A stretch of DNA of 64,000 bases from positions 5,146,001-5,210,000 of the forward strand of contig OX621250.1 in assembly GCA_951640165.1 (NCBI GenBank), read 5' to 3'. Made by a program: the position numbers and the translations under genes. The notes under the pieces are model-generated. The model ran no database searches, had not been told where the DNA came from, and saw only the letters and a program-made list of their open reading frames with translations. This document shows positions 59,561 through 64,000 of the stretch, one piece after another (within the stretch, counting starts at the first letter, position 1; each line of letters starts with the position of its first letter). The stretch comes from Pseudoips prasinana (Eukaryota; Arthropoda; Insecta; Lepidoptera; Nolidae).

Positions 59561-60922
59561 ACCTTGAAATTTTATATAAAATTTGTACCTATGTAGAACA
59601 GAATTTAGTACTTATGTACCCTTGTTTCAACAGGAAACGAAGATTAGAAATATTTTGTACGATAATGCAAAAACAGTGTCGTTCCTATATTTTGATTATA
59701 GGTTCTTCGCCGTATTTTAGTCTTTATAAATGAATTTTGGACACTTCTGAGAACATGCCATCGACATTTGACTGCATCTTGTCGTTCTCAATATCCAGGT
59801 TTAACTTTTATGATATATTAAAGGACATGCATGTCTTTTGACCATGGTCTAGAAAAATATACAGGCTTATATGGAACCGTATAGGGCAGTCATGTGTGTG
59901 ATGTTGGCTCCAATATTTATATTTTGGAGCCGACAACACACACATCAAATTTTTGAATTTTTAGTACAGTGTACCAATATAGAAAAGAATTTAGTACTTA
60001 TGTAAGCTTGTTTGGTCAGAAAACTAACTAAGATTTTTAAAATATTTAATAAGATAATACAAGTACAGTTATTCCATGAGGTCGTCTTTCATACTGTATA
60101 TGATTTATGAATTGTTCGTTATAACCATGTACCCGTTGTCTGAATACACCTTGGCACTCCCCATATCAACATTAAAAACTTGTGACGTATTTTCATACTT
60201 TCGGACATGCATATTATTTGGCCACGGCCAAGTAAACAAATCACGATCTTATATAGCGGTAGTGCTCACAGTCCACTACCGCTATATACAGCTATATACA
60301 TATTTTCTATAAAATATTTTCACATCTAAAACAGAATCTAGTACTTATGTACCGCTCTTTGTACTTAAAACTGAAATTTAAAATATTATCTAAGATAATA
60401 CAAGAACAGTGTATGATTAGGTCGCTATTCCTATAAATTTTTAATTATTCGTGGTTGTTGTATTTAAGTCTTTATTTGGCACTGTAGAGACCATTTCCTG
60501 GACATTTGACTGCCTTTTCTCATCCTCCATATTAACATATAGCGTTTGTGACATATCAAAGGACATGCATGTTGTTTGACCATAGTCGGGAAAAGAATAC
60601 AAAAGTTTAGATGGAGCGGCATTGGGCAGTGTGTGTGATGTTGGCTCCAAATATTTAAACGTCAATTTTATATTAAATTTGTACCAATGTAAAATACAAT
60701 TTCATACTTCTTAATAAAGTTTATGAGTATAATTATTGAAGATTGACGTAAATACCAAATCACGATAAATTTTCGTTTCATTAATAATTAATTCGCTGTG
60801 ACACGCTTTTAGCTTCAAAATGAAATACATCAGGGTACGGGAGTACGTCTGAACCATAGATTATACAATCTAGAACCATAGATATAAATTCATTTTATTG
60901 TGTATGCAGTCCTTGTAATAAA
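59561..60922 (+). pseudogene. 3' flank with three decayed tandem copies of the Dok-7 last exon
   Basis: The exon end TGTGATGTTGGCTCC (59537-59551) recurs exactly at 59897-59911 and 60635-60649; a worn match lies near 60261, so the period is about 365 bp. The match extends upstream in each copy: at 60590-60630 a copy of the GKEYASIDRAAL coding stretch can be read, and at 59820-59880 a worse one. The shared 3' sequence (for example TTTAGTACTTATGTA) also repeats. All copies carry stops and gaps. AATAAA signals sit at 60713 and 60917; which one serves Dok-7 is unknown. Confidence 0.75.
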
Positions 60923-61334
60923 TCTTTGTTATTTCTTAATTGTTTTTTTTTATTTTCACTCAAAGTTGGGAAGTACATTAATTCTATCGTACATCCATAT
61001 TCGAACTCGTATCTTCATCTATCTTTTCCAGGGTCCTAGAAATGAAACAACTTCTTTATAACGCGAAACATTTACAAAATGTGGAGTAGTGGGGGGTAGT
61101 TAATGTTGTGGTATAATGGAAGGAGAAGGAAGTGGAAAACAACCACTGATGCCTTGTCTGGCAAGTGTCGTATGCTACAATTACCGCTTTCACCATGTAG
61201 GTCGTATACTTTTCCCGACTTGGTAGGTTGTGTAAAATTGTTCACACATCTCAGGAAAGACTAAGCTATGTAAGGAAGGCAGGCAGGATAGACATATGAA
61301 CCAACTAGATATGCCAATCCGTAAACGATTTGCT
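60923..61334. other. Downstream DNA, nothing recognised
   Basis: No coding signal and no recognised repeat after the last AATAAA. Confidence 0.4.
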
Positions 61335-61740
61335 GAGCCGCTCATAACCAGTTGATCCGTAAGTGATCTGAGAGCTAAAGCCTAACCAAAGTGGTTTAAT
61401 TTCTGAACGCCTCTTTACCTTAGAGAGCATGTTAAGCTGCCGTTAGACAACAGTCTTTAAGCCACATCAGTAACCTACTGGGCGGTTTCAATAACCCTGA
61501 CACTAGGGTGTTCTACCACCGTGCGTTACACACGGAACTTTCACCGCGTTCTACCACTCTGTCGAATCAATTACTATAGAATTAACTTCTGAGGAATTTC
61601 CGACCCGGCAACCTTCAAAAAGCGAACCCATTTGGCAACGCACTTGCGGCTCCTATGGTGTTGCGAGTGTCCATGGGCGGCGGTGATCACTTACCATGAG
61701 GTGATACGCTTGCTTAGCTATCTTATATAAAAAAAAAACT
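61335..61740. repeat. Repeat E copy followed by a reverse CGAGCAAGTGG-type repeat
   Basis: 61335-61510 is family E. From about 61590, GGCAACGCACTTGCGGCTCC and CATGGGCGGCGGTGATCACT belong to the repeat also seen at 692-985 and 3495-3550. Confidence 0.55.
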
Positions 61741-61852
61741 GGCCGACGAAGAAGTACAGTGAAAGACATCGAGCAACCACCAGATCAAGATTTTTTCTTC
61801 TGAGGTTATTTTTTAATCTAAGAATGCTGAGAATAGACTTTTTTAACTTCAC

Positions 61853-62080
61853 GGGCCGGTTAGCGTGGTTGGTAAATGCTTGCCTTACATGCCGCAGGTC
61901 GTGGGTTCGATTTCTACCCAGGATAGATATTTGTGTGCATAACCATGTCTGTTTGTCTTGAGTTGGTGTGTAATTATCTATTAGAAAAGAATTCATCAGT
62001 TATCTGATTTCCATAGTACAAGCTCTGCTTAGTTTGGGAGCAGATGGCCGTGTGTGAATAATGTCCCAGCATATTTTTTT
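61853..62080 (+). repeat. SINE family A
   Basis: Head GGGCCGGTTAGCGTGGTTGG, B box GGTTCGATTTC and a full body to AATGTCCCAGCATATT. Confidence 0.75.
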
Positions 62081-62084
62081 TATA

Positions 62085-62322
62085 TAAGGATAATGTCACA
62101 CAGATCATCCTAGCCCCAAACTAAGCAAAGCTTGTACTATGGGTACCAGGAGACGATATACATACTTATATAGATAGATAAATACTTATATACATAGAAA
62201 ACATCCATGACTCAGAAACAAATATTTGTGCTCATCACACAAAAATTTGCACTTACCGGGATTCTAACCCAGGACCACCAGCTATGTGAGAGCACTACCA
62301 ACTAGACTACGGTGACAGTCAA
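62085..62322 (-). repeat. SINE family B, reverse
   Basis: GATAATGTCACACAGATCAT to CAACTAGACTACGGTGACAG; near full length. Confidence 0.78.
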
Positions 62323-62679
62323 ATTTGAAAAATATTTTTTTTTATTCAATAGATTATAGATAGATAGATTTTGTACACACAGAAATAACAAATGTAAATT
62401 AAATGAAGAAGAGACAGTTAGTACAACTATTATTAATATTATTATTACAAATTACATAAACAAGTACCGACTTACAATGTCCAATTAATGTTAGAAAATA
62501 AACACTGAGAATACGACTCAAAAAAAGGTAAACATTGACATTTTACCTAATTATGTTGACACAGCATTCTACCAGTTGTTTACGAGTTTGCTGACCCTGA
62601 AATTAATTAATTTGTTGGTACGTCATACTTCGTATTACACGGCATATAAGCAAATACTATCTAATATAAAATGTCCTGC

Positions 62680-62800
62680 CAGCCGAATGTCGGCCACGGC
62701 GGCCAGTCGCAATGGAGATTAGCCAATTGCGCAAGACATATTATAGAGGTATAGTGTAAGTGTGTGCTAAAACACAGGGTCACTTCCTATAAAGATCGTG
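62680..62800 (-). repeat. SINE family D, reverse body fragment
   Basis: CCGAATGTCGGCCACGGCGG to ACACAGGGTCACTTCCTATA. Confidence 0.6.
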
Positions 62801-62850
62801 ACAAATGGAAATCCGTTGTCTCTGCTACCGTTCTGTGTTACAGGCGTGAG

Positions 62851-63355
62851 TAGTGTTGAAAATGACTAAAGTGACTGAATTAGACTGATTGTCATTTACG
62901 GTCAAATTGGTCAAAAATGGTCATTAACTGTCAAAAATGGTAATTTTCAGTCAATTTGATTTCAGTAATATTTTAGTATCTTTTAAGTTTTTGTCGTTGA
63001 TAAATTCTTTTTCTTCGTCTTCTAAATTGAAACCAAAAAGTGATTTTTATTACTTATAGTATTATTATATAGTGTTTATATTTCTAATCATGCGTGCATT
63101 TAAGACAAGATGACTACGTCGCATTGCCTCGCGACTTTGATGTCGTCTTATCCTCTCATGATATAATACAAAATAAAACGTTGCTTCATTTAAACTTGCA
63201 TATAAATTGGGTACCTAAATAAATAAATAATTGGGTGGTAGTCGAGAAAAGACAATAATATTTGAGTCAAATTGACTCAATTTGACAGTAAATGACCGGT
63301 CATTTAAGGTTTATGACAATTGTGACTAGTCATATTCAGTCATTTTACATCTCTA
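62851..63355. mobile_element. Non-autonomous hAT-type element, 505 bp
   Basis: The left end TAGTGTTGAAAATGACT and the right end, read in reverse, TAGAGATGTAAAATGACT are imperfect inverted repeats with the TAGNGNTG start common in hAT elements. An exact 8-bp duplication GGCGTGAG flanks it (62843-62850 and 63356-63363), the hAT signature. Variants of TGACTGAATTTGACAGT recur inside. No coding frame. Confidence 0.85.
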
Positions 63356-63482
63356 GGCGTGAGTCTATGTATGTATGTAATTTTAACAATCAATTTAAGC
63401 GACAAGTACCTATTGATTATTTTTAATCATATATATAATACAGTAGAATGAAGAAAACTTCATTTAAAATGGATACAAGATT

Positions 63483-63610
63483 TGTACACACGGCTACTTA
63501 TCAAGCTATTGATTTCCAGTATAAGCTGATCTCACGTTTTATAGGATTTCCATACAATTAGAGGTCAAATTATATTGGTGATGTATAGCTTGTTATGTAG
63601 CCGGGGGTAC
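63483..63610. mobile_element. Foldback MITE, TACACACGGCTAC family, copy 2
   Basis: Same outline as copy 1 with more changes (centre TTTTATAGGATTTCCATACA). Confidence 0.75.
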
Positions 63611-63855
63611 CAGTCAAATGAGAATTTTGTAAATAAAATGTACATATAATAAAGTACATATACCATACATTTGTTCCTATGTAAGTACATAGTATAAGGC
63701 ATTGTAATAAAACGCAGTTATGGACGAATTTAGTTGTAGTAGAGTGCCAAAAATAAAATAGCTGGCTATATAAAGGTTTTGGGTTTAATATGAAATGATT
63801 TTCTTTTAATATAACATAACGGTGACAATTAAAAATCACCATCCTCATAATTAAT

Positions 63856-63986
63856 GTACAGACGCCAGCACATCAATCTATCAAATTTCCCCAATTTAAA
63901 GTGAACCTTATGCTTTTGTGATAAAGTTGAAAATCTATAAAAGGAATTTGACAGATTGGGGTAGCCGGATATGCTGGCGTCTGTAC
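63856..63986. mobile_element. Foldback MITE with GTACAGACGCCAGCACATC ends
   Basis: 131 bp, left end GTACAGACGCCAGCACATCA, right end its reverse complement with few changes. Other pieces: 4496-4588 plus 5747-5790 (split by the SINE) and 3723-3808 (one side). Confidence 0.72.
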
Positions 63987-64000
63987 TACAGGGTATTTGT

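Noticed and set aside
1..64000. CRISPR arrays, bacterial operons or riboswitches
   Set aside because: The introns, SINEs and Helitrons show a eukaryotic nuclear genome; no regularly spaced direct repeats were seen.

Overview
The window looks like nuclear DNA from a moth or butterfly (Lepidoptera). It is AT-rich and mostly non-coding. It is packed with repeats typical of lepidopteran genomes: Lep1-type Helitrons, several tRNA-headed SINE families, R1/RTE/CR1-Jockey LINE pieces, mariner, MULE, hAT and small foldback elements. The species cannot be named from the sequence alone.

One host gene is clear. It runs on the + strand and encodes an insect Dok-7-like docking protein (PH domain, PTB/IRS domain, long tyrosine-motif tail). 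Seven coding exons are visible: 12342-12550, 14038-14210, 52585-52757, 55382-55601, 56677-57013, 57771-58881 and 59337-59560. All junctions have AG/GT borders and the reading phases match throughout, giving about 814 residues. The first exon, with the start of the PH domain, was not found and probably lies upstream of base 1. The third visible exon is separated from the second by a 38.4-kb intron (14211-52584) that cuts the PTB domain and holds most of the mobile DNA. The last exon is followed by three decayed tandem copies of itself plus 3' flank (about 59,740-60,720; period about 365 bp).

Region by region: 1-12,300 is intergenic DNA or an upstream intron, with SINEs, a five-part nested insertion at 4496-5790, RTE and other LINE fragments, and a mariner remnant. 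Next come the PH-domain exons, 12,342-14,210. The large intron then holds a complete mariner with an open transposase frame (15717-17004), a segmental duplication (17.5-18.9 kb), two abutting Helitrons (19.15-19.5 kb), a complete 2.34-kb MULE-like element with an 8-bp target duplication (19554-21894), an orphan symmetric exon (22359-22547), a 500-bp foldback (24265-24766), an R1 3' fragment (27.0-27.9 kb), many SINEs and small foldbacks, and a LINE with both long frames open in antisense (46171 to about 50580). The remaining Dok-7 exons fill 52.6-59.6 kb. 59.6-64 kb holds the decayed terminal-exon copies, SINEs, a 505-bp hAT-type element with its target duplication, and more foldback elements.

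Besides Dok-7, the open coding frames that can be identified belong to mobile elements: mariner transposase, MULE transposase core, LINE ORF1/ORF2 and the R1 ORF2 tail. Many of the other open frames fall inside SINE, LINE or foldback repeats. Exon ends are placed by splice consensus plus homology to vertebrate Dok-7 as remembered; no alignment was run.
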